Assembly: GCA_000421085.1 (NCBI GenBank)
Contig: ATWE01000006.1
Coordinates: 1 to 64,000, forward strand
Source of the DNA: Ensifer sp. USDA 6670
Lineage (GTDB): Bacteria; Pseudomonadota; Alphaproteobacteria; Rhizobiales; Rhizobiaceae
Length of the DNA stretch: 64,000 nucleotides
Direction of reading: 5' to 3'
This document shows positions 17,453 to 29,235 of the stretch, in pieces (position 1 is the first letter of the stretch; every line of letters starts with the position of its first letter). The notes under the pieces were generated by a model. The model was not told the origin of the DNA. It did no database searches and worked only from the letters and a program-made list of their open reading frames with translations. The translations under genes and the position numbers were made by a program.

Positions 17453-18224
17453 AACTTTCAGCCCCCGTGCCGGATTCGATGCCCTGAAATGTCACGCTTG
17501 CCCTGTCGTCCCCGACAGCCGGCCTCGCCGGTATTCTTGCCACCAAGCGAATATCAGGACGCGAATCAATTGCTAAACTGTACATCGCCGCCCCCAAAAA
17601 GACAGGGCGTCCCGTTGCGCGATTACTTGGCAACCTTGCCTTGAGACATTCACGTGTGCGTGAGCTGGTGGGCGGCCGGCTACGCTTCCTGCCCGACCGA
17701 TTCGCTAATCAAGGCATTGATAATTCACGGCATCCGGCGATCGTTGTGAGTGACCGGCCAGTTGCAAATCTCCGGCAACGAACGGGCATTCGCCTTTTCG
17801 TTGCAGATCATTTGCTCGCCAGACGCCTCAACTCTTCATCCAAGACTTACTTTAAGCCGGGGAATGTTGCCGAAATGCATCAAATCCTGCCGGAACCGTT
17901 GACAGCAACGCCGGGAATTCGGACAGTCTGTTCGCTAAATTATATTCCGAAAATTCGAAGATATATTTTAATACAACTCCGAAACCGGCAAACAACGCTG
18001 AGTAAAGGGCTGCGGGAGCCGCAGAATGGAGAGCGGCCTGTGAATCTAAAATAATTAAAATTTGGTTTAAATTTGCCGACGGCCATTGGACGTGATTCCG
18101 GACGCGGGGCGGATTCTTTAGCCGGACTCCGCCGTGTCATCGTCGACCGGAGCTAGACTCGCCAATACTCTCGGAAGGCCGGCTGCGCCGGTGTGGGCCG
18201 GATTGACGTGCGCCCGCAACCGGC
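17453..18224. promoter_or_regulatory. long intergenic region upstream of visN
   Basis: These about 770 bases lie between visN and the fliF terminator. I see no supported gene: the open frames are short and lack family features. An AT-rich block at about 17930-18075, much lower in GC than the surroundings, is the most likely place for promoter or regulator-binding activity. The length fits a master-regulator promoter with several inputs, but no specific site can be named. Confidence 0.4.
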
Positions 18225-18249
18225 AAGTCCCGCCTGTCGGGCGGGACTT
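18225..18249 (-). terminator. hairpin terminator after fliF
   Basis: A perfect 10-bp stem (AAGTCCCGCC at 18225-18234 and GGCGGGACTT at 18240-18249) with a 5-nt loop lies about 30 bp beyond the fliF stop on the reverse strand. No T run follows, so it may be a weak terminator or a 3'-end stabiliser. Confidence 0.6.
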
Positions 18250-18279
18250 CGTTCCAATTCAGGTTTCCGCCGGCATTTT

Positions 18280-19953
18280 TCACGCCGCCCGGTCGACTGC
18301 CCATTTTCGCAGTATCTTCGCTGCCCGCTCTTCGCTGATCTCGACCATCCGGGTGAGGCGCCGCTCCGGCCCTTCCTTGACGCGGCGGTTGAAGCCCGCC
18401 TCGTCGCCGAGATTGAGCAGGTCGTCGCCGCCGTCGAAGCCGAAGTCGGAGCCGAACCCCTCCATGAGGGCATTCCCCGCACCGGCGCCGGCGGGCGAGA
18501 AGTCCGGCAGCTCGAGCCCGGCGGCTTCGCCTTCGAGCTTGCCTGCCTGTCCGCCGAAGCCCAGCTGGCGTGCAAGCGGCCTCATCCCGAACCACACCAC
18601 CAGGAAGGCGACTGCGACGAAGGCGAGCGCGTTGATAATGCCGCCGAGGTTGCGCGTCAGCATTTCCATCACCCCCGGGCCCGGCACCGCCTGGTCGAGG
18701 AGCTGCGTCTCCACGAAATCCATGGCGTTCAGCGTCACGACGTCGCCGCGGCCCGGATCTATCCCGGCGGCGGAGGAAACGATCTTCTGCATCTCCTGGA
18801 GATAGGCATCGATCTTCGCCTGATCTGCCGGTTCGCCGGCCATGGCCGCGAGGCGCCCGCGATTGACGACGACTGCGATCGACAGCCGCTCGATCGAATA
18901 GCTGTTCTTGACGGTGGCGATCGTCTTGCTGTTGATCTCGTAATTCGTCTGCTCTTCCTTCTTCTCCGCCTCGTCGCTCGACTGCTGGCCGGCTCCGCCG
19001 CGCGGCGCCGCCTGGGGGACGTTCTGCTGTACCGTCGCGGCATTGTCCGGCTGCTGCTGGCTGGACTTCTGCTCTTCCTTGATCACGCGCGTCGAGCGCT
19101 CGACGCGCGATTCCGGATCGAAGACCGTCTCCTGAATCTGCTGCGCATCGGTGTTGAGCCTGGCCGTGACGCTGGTGCGGAAATTGTCCATCCCGAGGAA
19201 TGGCGCGAGAGCATTGTCGATCTTCTTTTCGAGATCGGACTGGACGTTCTGGACGACGCCGAGTGACTGATTGAGCGCGCTGTTCGACGGGTCGTCGCCG
19301 GAGGCGAGCAGCTGGCCGGTCGAATCGAGGACGGTGACATCGTCGACATCGAGGCCCGGCACGGAAGACGCGACCAGATGCCGGATCGACGACGCGGCGC
19401 TACGGCCGACCGTGGCGCTTGCCCGTATCATGACCGAGGCCGTCGGCGTCTGCTCGGCCTTGCGGAAGCTGCCACGCTCCGGCATGACGATGTGGACGCG
19501 TGCGGCGGCGATGCCGGAGATCTGCTGGATCGTGCGGGCGATTTCGCCCTCTAGCGCCCGAACGCGGGTCACTTCCTGCATGAAGGACGTTAGCCCGAGC
19601 GAACCGACATTGTCGAAGAGCTCGTAACCGGCATTGGCGCTGCTCGGCAGGCCGCGCTCGGCAAGCAGCAGGCGGGCCTTGCCGGTCATGCCCACGGGCA
19701 CCTGAATGCTGCCGCCGTCGGTACCGACTTCGAAGTCGACATTGGCCTCCGCAAGCGCAATGCTGATCTGGGTGACGTCGCTGCGTTCGAGACCGACATA
19801 GAGCGTCTCAAAGGAGGGCCGGTTGACGTAGATACCGGCACCGAGGACGAAGCCGATCGCCACGACGCCAGCCACGGCAAGCGCAATGAGCTTTCCTTGT
19901 CCGAGATTGCTCAGATTTTTCGTGAACGTCGAGAATTGATCGAACAGATTCAT
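18280..19953 (-). CDS. fliF: flagellar MS-ring protein FliF
   Basis: FliF forms the MS ring in the inner membrane. The 557-residue protein has membrane segments at about residues 23-45 (LIALAVAGVVAIGFVLGAGIY) and 440-460 (IINALAFVAVAFLVVWFGM), separated by the periplasmic ring-building domains with EGEIARTIQQISGIAAARVH and VASSVPGLDVDDVTVLDSTG. The C-terminal tail (MEGFGSDFGFDGGDDLLNL, then EISEERAAKILRKWA) is the FliG-binding part. It is separated from cheT by about 230 bp. Confidence 0.95.
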   Translation of the reverse strand: MNLFDQFSTFTKNLSNLGQGKLIALAVAGVVAIGFVLGAGIYVNRPSFETLYVGLERSDVTQISIALAEANVDFEVGTDGGSIQVPVGMTGKARLLLAERGLPSSANAGYELFDNVGSLGLTSFMQEVTRVRALEGEIARTIQQISGIAAARVHIVMPERGSFRKAEQTPTASVMIRASATVGRSAASSIRHLVASSVPGLDVDDVTVLDSTGQLLASGDDPSNSALNQSLGVVQNVQSDLEKKIDNALAPFLGMDNFRTSVTARLNTDAQQIQETVFDPESRVERSTRVIKEEQKSSQQQPDNAATVQQNVPQAAPRGGAGQQSSDEAEKKEEQTNYEINSKTIATVKNSYSIERLSIAVVVNRGRLAAMAGEPADQAKIDAYLQEMQKIVSSAAGIDPGRGDVVTLNAMDFVETQLLDQAVPGPGVMEMLTRNLGGIINALAFVAVAFLVVWFGMRPLARQLGFGGQAGKLEGEAAGLELPDFSPAGAGAGNALMEGFGSDFGFDGGDDLLNLGDEAGFNRRVKEGPERRLTRMVEISEERAAKILRKWAVDRAA

Positions 19954-20183
19954 TCTGTTTCCGCACCCAGTATCGCAAGATACCCGTTCCGATTATCCGG
20001 CCGGTACCCCGCGCAGATCCAACATTCGGGTTTGCTGGAAAACGGCTTGCGCTCAGCCGTTCTGCATTAGCCGCGAATCTACCAGCCCCGGAAGCGAAGC
20101 TAGGCGACGAAACTTGCGCGAACTTGGCGGAAAAGGAATCGGTGAGTGAGACGCGAGCGGGGCACCCGCAGGCTGCCCTGCGC

Positions 20184-20558
20184 TCAGAACGCCTCGAAGT
20201 CGCCAGCCACCTTGGTCAGCGGCTGCGAATGCCCATGCCGGAGGATGCCGCTGCCGAGCGCTTTCTTCATGTCGGCAAGCTTGACGAGGCTGACTGCCGT
20301 GGTGACGTCGACCAGGCAGGTATCGGGAATGGAGGCAGTGATGGTATCGATGAACTCCGCGAGCCCGCGCGTCTTCTGCACCGCGAGGTCGATGCCCTGA
20401 AGCACCATGATCCTGTCCGCGCCGGCGCCGTCATCGCTCATGAGTTGAGGCTCTATGCGCTCGATCAGATAGGCGACGTCGTGGAGCTCCGTGACGACGC
20501 GCATCAGCACGTCCGGCAGCGATTCTTCCGCGTGAGGCTGGTTGTGGTCTTTCTGCAT
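20184..20558 (-). CDS. cheT: chemotaxis protein CheT
   Basis: The 124-residue helical protein (MQKDHNQPHAEESLPDVLMR) is the last gene of the che operon in the position of S. meliloti cheT. CheT has been linked to a CheZ-like dephosphorylation of CheY; I infer that role from position and general helical character (ESLPDVLMRVVTELHDVAYLIERIEPQ), not from a clearly visible catalytic motif. It starts 30 bp after cheD. Confidence 0.82.
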   Translation of the reverse strand: MQKDHNQPHAEESLPDVLMRVVTELHDVAYLIERIEPQLMSDDGAGADRIMVLQGIDLAVQKTRGLAEFIDTITASIPDTCLVDVTTAVSLVKLADMKKALGSGILRHGHSQPLTKVAGDFEAF

Positions 20559-20588
20559 TGTTTCCTCACGTGGCCTCGGCCGGTATGA

Positions 20589-21140
20589 TCAGAAGAATTC
20601 GATAGAGCTTTCGGCCGGCTTCGGAACGGCGGGCCGCTGGTCCATCTGAAGCGCCCGCTGTGCCTCCACGCCGGTCAGGGCATATTGGCGCGCGCGCCCG
20701 GAGGATGGCCAGTATTCGAGCTTTCGCCCGTGGTCGCCGCCGGTGCTTTCGCCGACGATGCGGATACCCTCGTCCATCAGGAACTGGCGCGCGAAGGCGG
20801 CATTCTGCTCGCCGACGTTCGAGAAACGCGCAATCGTCCTGGCGCCGCCGAAGATTTTCGCCTCCAGCCGGTCGCGGCGCGCCCCCTGCTTCAGAAGGCC
20901 GTTGATGAGAAGCTCCATCAGGTGCACGCCGTAGCGCGTGGCGTCCGCGCCGGAACTCGGGGAGGTCGCCGATCCCGGCAGCAGGAAGTGATTCATACCG
21001 CCGACGCCGGCCACCGGATCGCGCATACAGGCGGCCACGCAGGAGCCGAGAATGGTCGAAAGCACGATATCCGGATCGTTGACGACCTTGAACTCGCCCT
21101 GAATGACATGAACGCGCCTGCCGGCAGCCTCGGTGTTCAT
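20589..21140 (-). CDS. cheD: chemoreceptor glutamine deamidase CheD
   Basis: CheD deamidates glutamines of chemoreceptors and modulates adaptation. The 183-residue protein shows the catalytic region [20 protein letters not shown] (nucleophile Cys) followed by GMNHFLLPG (His), then [19 protein letters not shown] and KIFGGA, all family hallmarks. It overlaps cheY2 by 4 bp. Confidence 0.94.
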   Translation of the reverse strand: MNTEAAGRRVHVIQGEFKVVNDPDIVLSTILGSCVAACMRDPVAGVGGMNHFLLPGSATSPSSGADATRYGVHLMELLINGLLKQGARRDRLEAKIFGGARTIARFSNVGEQNAAFARQFLMDEGIRIVGESTGGDHGRKLEYWPSSGRARQYALTGVEAQRALQMDQRPAVPKPAESSIEFF

Positions 21141-21526
21141 TTCAGCGCCCCGAACACGGCCTCGATCGCGGCTTTCATCTTTTCGATCGTGAACGGCTTG
21201 GCCAGCACGTTGTTGGCGCCGAGCGCAGCCGCCTTCTGCACCAGCGCGCGGTCGCCTTGTGCCGTCAGAATGATGAAGGCCGCCTTCTTGGTGGCAGGGT
21301 TTGCACGCACCGCCTGGAGCAGGCCGAGCCCGTCCATTTTTGGCATGTTGAAATCGGAGATGACCAGATGATGGGGATTCTGAGCCATGATCTTCATGCC
21401 CTGCTCCCCGTCACCGGCCGCGGTGATCTGCTTGAAACCGAGCTGCTGCAGTGCGTCGCCCAGGAGCAGACGGCTCGTGACCTGATCGTCGACGATCAGA
21501 ACTTTTATCTTTTCGGCGAGAGACAT
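21137..21526 (-). CDS. cheY: chemotaxis response regulator CheY2
   Basis: A single receiver domain of 129 residues. The phospho-acceptor is Asp58 ([13 protein letters not shown]), with acidic residues in IVDD near residues 11-14, Thr in ILTAQGD and Lys in VLAKPF. In S. meliloti CheY2 is the main motor-controlling regulator, slowing the motor by binding the switch, while CheY1 acts as a phosphate sink. The assignment as CheY2 follows from its place between cheB and cheD. Confidence 0.93.
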   Translation of the reverse strand: MSLAEKIKVLIVDDQVTSRLLLGDALQQLGFKQITAAGDGEQGMKIMAQNPHHLVISDFNMPKMDGLGLLQAVRANPATKKAAFIILTAQGDRALVQKAAALGANNVLAKPFTIEKMKAAIEAVFGALK

Positions 21527-22575
21527 TATTCGATTCCTTCTTTTCGGGCTGCCGCCGTCTTCAAAATCTCCTCCCCGATCGATCCGAGGGGGAGCTGCGA
21601 TTCGACCGCGCCCAATTCATAGGCCACGCGCGGCATGCCGTAGACCACACAGGTCTTTTCGTTCTGACCGAAGGTGCGTCCCCCGGCATGCCGCAATTTG
21701 AGAAGACCGGCGGCGCCATCGCGGCCCATTCCGGTAAGAATCACCCCGATGGCGTTCCGGCCCGCCAGGTCGGCGACGGAATCGAACAGCACGTCGACCG
21801 AGGGACGATGTCCGTTGACCGCCGGATGATCCACCAGTCGGCAGCAGGGTGCGGCGGCATTATGGACCTCAAGATGCCGTTCGCCGCCGGGCGCCAGATA
21901 GACCTTACCGACCTCGAGCCGCGCGCCATCCGTCGCTTCCTGGACCGTCGGGGCGCAAAGCCGGTTCAGCCGTTCGGCGAAGCTCTTCGTGAAGGTGTGC
22001 GGCATGTGCTGCGTGATCACCGTCGGCGGGCAATTCGCCGGGAACTTCTGCAAGACCGTGATCAGAGCCTCGACCCCGCCGGTCGAGGCACCGATCGCGA
22101 CGATCTTGCGGCCTGCGCGGTAGTCGGAAACGGCTGTCACGGCCGGCGCGGCCGCCCTGTTGCTGGTGATCATGGACTTGCGCTGCGAACGCGCGGCCGC
22201 CTTCACCTTGTCGGCGAGATCGCGGAACGGATGCGGATCCCCCGGCTGGGGCTTGCCGACGCAGTCGAAGGCGCCGATCTCGAGCGCGGCGATCGTCGCT
22301 TCGGCGCCCCTATGGGTCAGCGTCGAGACCATGATCACCGGCATGGGCCTAAGCCGCATGATCTTGTCGAGGAATTCGAGGCCGTTCATGTTCGGCATCT
22401 CGATATCGAGAGTCACGACATCGGGGTCGAGCTGCTTGATCGCCTGGCGCGCCTCGAGCGCGTCGGCAGCCTGACCGACGACCGAAATGTCCGGATCGGC
22501 ATTGAGCACGGCGGAGATGAGGCCGCGCATGGTGGCCGAGTCGTCGACGACGAGAACACGTGCGGGAGCGCTCAT
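21526..22575 (-). CDS. cheB: chemotaxis methylesterase CheB
   Basis: CheB removes methyl groups from chemoreceptors when phosphorylated. The start at 22575 ([20 protein letters not shown]) gives 349 residues; the open frame to 22902 overlaps cheR and is not coding. The receiver domain has Asp57 ([13 protein letters not shown]). The C-terminal esterase domain shows the nucleophile in [12 protein letters not shown], the His in [14 protein letters not shown] and the Asp in [15 protein letters not shown]. It overlaps cheR by 4 bp. Confidence 0.95.
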   Translation of the reverse strand: MSAPARVLVVDDSATMRGLISAVLNADPDISVVGQAADALEARQAIKQLDPDVVTLDIEMPNMNGLEFLDKIMRLRPMPVIMVSTLTHRGAEATIAALEIGAFDCVGKPQPGDPHPFRDLADKVKAAARSQRKSMITSNRAAAPAVTAVSDYRAGRKIVAIGASTGGVEALITVLQKFPANCPPTVITQHMPHTFTKSFAERLNRLCAPTVQEATDGARLEVGKVYLAPGGERHLEVHNAAAPCCRLVDHPAVNGHRPSVDVLFDSVADLAGRNAIGVILTGMGRDGAAGLLKLRHAGGRTFGQNEKTCVVYGMPRVAYELGAVESQLPLGSIGEEILKTAAARKEGIE

Positions 22576-23480
22576 GCCCGACCTCCATGGAACTTGCCGG
22601 TATGGCGATAGGTCGTGATGCCGATATTGTCGAAGAGCGCCTTGGCATCCCCCGACACACGTTCCGAGTGGCCGATATAGAGGTGCCCGCCATTGTCCAG
22701 CATGCCTGCGAAGCGCGACCAGATCTTCATCTGCGTCGGCTCGTCGAAATAGATCACGACATTGCGGCAGAAGATCACGTCGAACGGCCCCTTGACCGGC
22801 CACTGCGCCATCAGGTTGAGTTCGTTGAAGGTGATCAGCCGCTTGACCCGATCGTCGACCTGCCACTTGCGGCGGCCGCCGACTTCGATCTCGCTGAACC
22901 ATTGCTTGCGCATGGCAGGGTTCACCGTCTCGAGCGCCGTCGCATCGTAGGCGCCGGTCCGCGCCAGTGCCAGAATCTTCGGGTCGATATCGGTCGCGAG
23001 GATGCGGAAGTCGTAATCCGCGGCATTGGGCAGCAGCGACAACACCGTAAGCGCGATCGAATAGGGCTCCTGGCCATCAGAACACGCCGCAGACCAGATG
23101 CGGACGCGACCGCCGTTCTTCGCGCGGGCGATAAGACCCGGCAAAACGTCTGTTTTCAGGTGCTCGAAATGATGGTTCTCGCGGAAGAAGCGGGTGAAAT
23201 TCGTCGTGAGATGCGAAAGCATGTCGCGGCGCGCCGCCGCACCGGCAGGCGAAGCGACGAGCTGGCAGTAGTCGCGGAACCCCTTCAGCCCGAGATTGCG
23301 GATATGCTTCGAAAGCCGCGAATAGACGAGCGATGCCTTCGATTCGTTGAGATAGATGCCGGCATCCGCGTAGATCATCGCGGCGATCTCGGTAAGATCG
23401 CGACGTGTCAGCGGATATTCTCCGCTCGCAAGACATTCGTCCGGATACGGCCTCTGATCGATGTTGGCCTGGACCCTCAT
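22572..23480 (-). CDS. cheR: chemotaxis methyltransferase CheR
   Basis: CheR methylates glutamates of chemoreceptors using S-adenosylmethionine. The 302-residue protein has the helical N-domain ([20 protein letters not shown]) and the methyltransferase core with [31 protein letters not shown] and [18 protein letters not shown]. It overlaps cheW and cheB by 4 bp on each side. Confidence 0.95.
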   Translation of the reverse strand: MRVQANIDQRPYPDECLASGEYPLTRRDLTEIAAMIYADAGIYLNESKASLVYSRLSKHIRNLGLKGFRDYCQLVASPAGAAARRDMLSHLTTNFTRFFRENHHFEHLKTDVLPGLIARAKNGGRVRIWSAACSDGQEPYSIALTVLSLLPNAADYDFRILATDIDPKILALARTGAYDATALETVNPAMRKQWFSEIEVGGRRKWQVDDRVKRLITFNELNLMAQWPVKGPFDVIFCRNVVIYFDEPTQMKIWSRFAGMLDNGGHLYIGHSERVSGDAKALFDNIGITTYRHTGKFHGGRA

Positions 23481-23944
23481 GCCGCCTCCCTTTCCTCGCT
23501 CGGGAAGACCGAGTCGAGCTCTACGAGGCAGATCATGCGCCCCGCTATCGCCAACACGCCGCGTGCGAAACTCCGCTCGAAATCGGACGCGATGTCCGGC
23601 GTCGGCTGAATATCGCTATCGGAGACGGTGAGAATGTCGGAAACGGCGTCGACCAGCAGGCCGACCACCCTGCTCTTGACCTGGGCGACGATGATCACGT
23701 GCCGAACCGTCGGCTCGGCCGCCTTCATGCCTAGGCGGGCGGAGAAGTCGACGATCGGCAGCACGGCGCCGCGCAGGTTGATGACGCCGAGCACGTAGGC
23801 GGGCGCATGCGGCATGGGGGTCGCCTGCGTCCATCCGCGAATTTCGCGCACCGACATGATGTTGACGCAGAATTCCTGGTCGCCGACGCGGAAGGCGATC
23901 AGCTCCCGTCCGCCACTGGTCAGATGTTTTGCGGCATTGGTCAT
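23477..23944 (-). CDS. cheW: chemotaxis coupling protein CheW
   Basis: CheW couples receptors to the kinase CheA. The ATG at 23944 (MTNAAKHLTSGGRELIAF) gives 155 residues and lies 4 bp after the cheA stop; a longer open frame starts inside cheA and was not used. Family features are the RVGDQEFCVNIMSVREIRG segment, VLGVINLRGAVLPIVDFSAR and the VVGLLVDAVSDILTV stretch. Confidence 0.94.
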   Translation of the reverse strand: MTNAAKHLTSGGRELIAFRVGDQEFCVNIMSVREIRGWTQATPMPHAPAYVLGVINLRGAVLPIVDFSARLGMKAAEPTVRHVIIVAQVKSRVVGLLVDAVSDILTVSDSDIQPTPDIASDFERSFARGVLAIAGRMICLVELDSVFPSEEREAA

Positions 23945-23948
23945 GGCA

Positions 23949-26228
23949 CTATCCGGCTGCAGCAAGAGACATTTCGGGTTTCAGGGATTGCCCGCGCGAC
24001 GCAGCGACGATGGCGTCGACATCGAGGATGAGTGCCACGCGCCCGTCGCCGAGAATGGTGGCCGCAGCGATTCCAGGCACATGGGTGTAGTTGGCTTCGA
24101 GGCTCTTGATCACCACCTGGCGCTGGCCCTGGATGGCATCGACCATCAATGCGCGCTGGCCACCGCCTTCGGATTCGACGAGAAGCGCCACACCTTCGAC
24201 CGGGTTGGCCTGTGCCCCGCGAAAGTTCAGGATGCGGCCGACGTCTACGAGCGGGCAGAAGGAGTCGCGGATCGAGATCAGCCGCTGGCTGGAGCCGAAG
24301 CTGTGGATCGCGGAGGCCTCCGGCTGCAGCGTCTCGACGATTGCCGTCAGCGGCACGACGAGCGTCTGGTTGGCGACCGTCACCACCATGCCGTCGAGAA
24401 CGGCGAGCGTCAGCGGCAGGCTCATGGTGAAGATCGAGCCCTGGCGCGGCTTCGAAGAGATGTTGATGCGGCCGCCGAGTGCCTGGATGGAGCGCTTGAC
24501 CACATCCATGCCGACACCGCGGCCGGAAATGTCGGAGATCTTGTCGGCCGTGGAGAAACCCGCGTGGAAGATCAGGTTGTCGACCTCCTCGTCCGAAAGG
24601 TTTGCGTCAGCGGCAATGAGATCGTTGTCGATCGCCTTCTGGCGGACCTTCTCGCGATTGATGCCGGCGCCGTCGTCGGCAAGCTCGATGACGATGCGGC
24701 CGGAGCGGTGCTTGGCCGTGAGCCGCACCGTTCCTTCCGGGCTCTTGCCCGCGGCAACCCGCTTTTCGGGCGTTTCGAGGCCGTGATCGACCGCGTTGCG
24801 GATCATGTGCGTGAGCGGCTCGGCGAGCTTGTCGATGACCGTCTTGTCGACTTCCGTATTTTCACCCTCGGTGATGAGACGGACGGACTTGCCGGTCATG
24901 TCGGCGATTTCGCGGACGATGCGGGACATGCGCTGGAAGACCGGCTTGACCGGCTGCGCGCGGATCGCCATGACGCTGTCCTGGATTTCACGCGTAAGCT
25001 GCTGCAGTTCCTCCAGGCCCATATTGATCGACGACGTGCCGTTGGTGTCGTTTTCGATCACGCTCTGCGACAGCATCGCCTGATTGATGACGAGTTCGCC
25101 GACGAGATTGATCAGGCGGTCGACACGATCGAGATCGACGCGAATGGTCGGGGTCGCAGCGGAAGCGGCCTGCTGGGCGGCAGCCTGTGCCGCCGATGCC
25201 GATTGGGAATTGCGGGCATTCTCCGGGGAGACGCGCGCCGTGGACTGCGCCATCTGCAGGACGTTGCTCGCGGTCTGCGCCGCCGCGACGGCCGCATTCC
25301 GGGGGGTTCCCTCGCCGGTGGCGGCGCGGTCCTGTTCCCCGGCAGGCGCCTGGGGTTCCTCCTCGAGGATCGAAAGGTCGAAGGGGACGGGCTGCATCGG
25401 CAGGTCCTCTTCCATCCCGACCGTACCCCCGGCCAGCGCGACGTCGAGTTCGCAATCCCACTCGGCGAATTCGAACACGGAGCGGATCGCCTCTTCGCCC
25501 TGGTCGGTCTTGAGCGAAATCTTCCAGGAGAAATAGGCGTCCTCCGGATTCATCCGGTCCAGCGGCGGCAGAGTGTCCATGTCGCAATGGATGCTCATTT
25601 CGCCGAGGCGCGAGAGATCGCGCAAGAGCAGCGTGGCGTCGTTGCCCTTGGAATAAAGATCCGACTTGGGCTTGAAGACGATCTCATAGGTGGACGGTTC
25701 GATCGTCGGCTCGTCGCCTGTGTCGAAATCGTCGAAGGAGAAGGCAACCGGCTGGAAGCCTTCCTCGTTGACCGCCGGAGCAGGCGGGGCAACGCCGGCC
25801 GGCGCCGACTTCGGCGCGGACTCGGTGGCGGTTTGCGGCAATTCGCCGTTGGCGAGCGCTTCGAGTTCCTTGATCAGTTGCCGGCTGCGCGCCTCGTCGA
25901 CGCCGCCGCCGCCGTCACGGGCGGCGTTAGTGAGATCGGCAAGCACGTCCGCTGATCTCAGCATGACTTTCAGGACGTCCTGATTGGGTTCCAGCCTGTT
26001 GGATCGAACGCAATCGAGCGTCGTCTCGAACACATGCGCGAAGGAGACGAGATCGTCGAGCCCGAAGGCGCCGGCGCCACCCTTGATGGAATGGACCGCA
26101 CGGAAAACGGCATTCACCGTTTCCGGATCGCGATCGCCGTCATTGAGCTTGAGGAGACCCGATTCCAGTTCGGCGAGTTGCTCCTCGCATTCCTGGAAGA
26201 AAATCTCTTTGATTTCGTTCATATCCAT
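23949..26228 (-). CDS. cheA: chemotaxis histidine kinase CheA
   Basis: CheA phosphorylates CheY1, CheY2 and CheB. In the 759-residue protein the HPt domain carries the phospho-accepting His46 in AVHSIKGGAGAFG. A long linker with Ala/Pro-rich segments (about 290-370) follows, then the dimerisation helices, the kinase core with N box HMIRNAVDHGLE, G1 ELADDGAGI and ISGRGVGMDVVKR, and a C-terminal CheW-like domain. The start may be 26228 (MDMNEIKE) or 26222. Confidence 0.95.
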   Translation of the reverse strand: MDMNEIKEIFFQECEEQLAELESGLLKLNDGDRDPETVNAVFRAVHSIKGGAGAFGLDDLVSFAHVFETTLDCVRSNRLEPNQDVLKVMLRSADVLADLTNAARDGGGGVDEARSRQLIKELEALANGELPQTATESAPKSAPAGVAPPAPAVNEEGFQPVAFSFDDFDTGDEPTIEPSTYEIVFKPKSDLYSKGNDATLLLRDLSRLGEMSIHCDMDTLPPLDRMNPEDAYFSWKISLKTDQGEEAIRSVFEFAEWDCELDVALAGGTVGMEEDLPMQPVPFDLSILEEEPQAPAGEQDRAATGEGTPRNAAVAAAQTASNVLQMAQSTARVSPENARNSQSASAAQAAAQQAASAATPTIRVDLDRVDRLINLVGELVINQAMLSQSVIENDTNGTSSINMGLEELQQLTREIQDSVMAIRAQPVKPVFQRMSRIVREIADMTGKSVRLITEGENTEVDKTVIDKLAEPLTHMIRNAVDHGLETPEKRVAAGKSPEGTVRLTAKHRSGRIVIELADDGAGINREKVRQKAIDNDLIAADANLSDEEVDNLIFHAGFSTADKISDISGRGVGMDVVKRSIQALGGRINISSKPRQGSIFTMSLPLTLAVLDGMVVTVANQTLVVPLTAIVETLQPEASAIHSFGSSQRLISIRDSFCPLVDVGRILNFRGAQANPVEGVALLVESEGGGQRALMVDAIQGQRQVVIKSLEANYTHVPGIAAATILGDGRVALILDVDAIVAASRGQSLKPEMSLAAAG

Positions 26229-26248
26229 TGGATGGCTGTCCCCGGAAT

Positions 26249-26614
26249 TCAGGCCGTTACCCGCTCGATGGCATCGATCAGCTTGGTCGGGTCGAACGGC
26301 TTGACGATCCAGCCGGTGGCGCCCGCCTGCCGCGCGCGGTTCTTCTTCTCCGCATCGCTCTCGGTGGTCAGCACGAGGATCGGCACCGCACGGTAGCGAT
26401 CGTTCTTGCGCACACCTTCGATGAAGCCGAAGCCGTCGAGGCGCGGCATGTTGATGTCCGTTACGATGACGTCGGGGTTGGCCGTATCGAGCTTCTCGAG
26501 GCCCTCGACGCCATCCTCCGCCTGAATCGTTTCGAATCCGGCATTGTTGAGGGTGACGAGGAGCATGTTCCGGATCGTCCGGGAATCATCGACAGTCAGA
26601 ACTCTCTTCTTCAT
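26249..26614 (-). CDS. cheY: chemotaxis response regulator CheY1
   Basis: A stand-alone receiver domain of 121 residues. The phospho-acceptor is Asp53 (VIVTDINMPRLDG); acidic Asp9/Asp10, Thr in VLTTESD and Lys in IVKPFDP complete the active site. In S. meliloti CheY1 drains phosphate from CheA and so resets CheY2. The paralogue identity follows from its place between cheS and cheA. Confidence 0.93.
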   Translation of the reverse strand: MKKRVLTVDDSRTIRNMLLVTLNNAGFETIQAEDGVEGLEKLDTANPDVIVTDINMPRLDGFGFIEGVRKNDRYRAVPILVLTTESDAEKKNRARQAGATGWIVKPFDPTKLIDAIERVTA

Positions 26615-26617
26615 TGC

Positions 26618-26911
26618 TCAAATCTCCTTTGCCATCAGGGGGCCGATGTCCGCCCCGATGAGCTGTGTCGTCTTGATGAAAGCGTCGGACACCTCGGCAA
26701 AGGTGAAAGACAAGCGATCCGCTTCCCAGCTTCTCGCGGCGGCCATGAGCACCTGGACACAAAGCGCCCCAACGCGCTCGACGGCGGACGCGTCGATCGC
26801 CACGGCGCCGCCTTTCAGTGCCAGGAGCCTTTCATGCAGCACCGTCGCCTCGTTCAGGTCCAATGCCGGAGCGAGCTTCAGCGTGTTTTGTGCGGAGTTT
26901 CTGCTGGCCAT
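26618..26911 (-). CDS. cheS: chemotaxis protein CheS (STAS-like)
   Basis: A 97-residue protein with a STAS-type pattern (LKLAPALDLNEATVLHERLL, AVAIDASAVERVGALCVQVL). In S. meliloti CheS binds CheA and speeds dephosphorylation of CheY1. The Ser typical of phosphorylated anti-anti-sigma STAS proteins is Ala/Val here (DASAVERVGA), which fits a binding rather than a phospho-switch role. It lies 3 bp before cheY1 and 24 bp after icpA. Confidence 0.88.
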   Translation of the reverse strand: MASRNSAQNTLKLAPALDLNEATVLHERLLALKGGAVAIDASAVERVGALCVQVLMAAARSWEADRLSFTFAEVSDAFIKTTQLIGADIGPLMAKEI

Positions 26912-26935
26912 ATATCCCTCGCTTGAAATGCTCTA

Positions 26936-29114
<2,179 letters not shown>

Positions 29115-29228
29115 ATGATTGTTCTTGGAATAGGCGCCATCATCACCGCAACGCTTGCAATGGCGGCGATATCGATCGTCGTCAATCTTGAGCATGGCCG
29201 CGCAACGAGCAGAACTTCCGTCTTCTGA
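29115..29228 (+). CDS. possible small single-pass membrane protein
   Basis: A 37-residue open frame (ATG 29115, TGA 29226-29228) encodes one hydrophobic helix at about residues 2-23 (IVLGIGAIITATLAMAAISI) followed by a short polar tail. A GGGACG stretch lies about 8 bp before the ATG. It faces the end of rhaK. It is too short to judge by family; membrane character and ribosome-binding stretch are the only support. Confidence 0.35.
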   Translation: MIVLGIGAIITATLAMAAISIVVNLEHGRATSRTSVF

Positions 29229-29235
29229 GATTCCT

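Noticed and set aside
17641-18054. A 137-codon frame upstream of visN
   Set aside because: No signal, domain or codon pattern supports it, and it runs through the AT-rich promoter-like block.
23814-25955. Long open frame of 713 codons on the plus strand over cheA
   Set aside because: It lies entirely opposite cheA and cheW, whose products are certain. Its translation is Arg/Asp/His/Gly-rich, as expected from the antisense strand of GC-rich codons.
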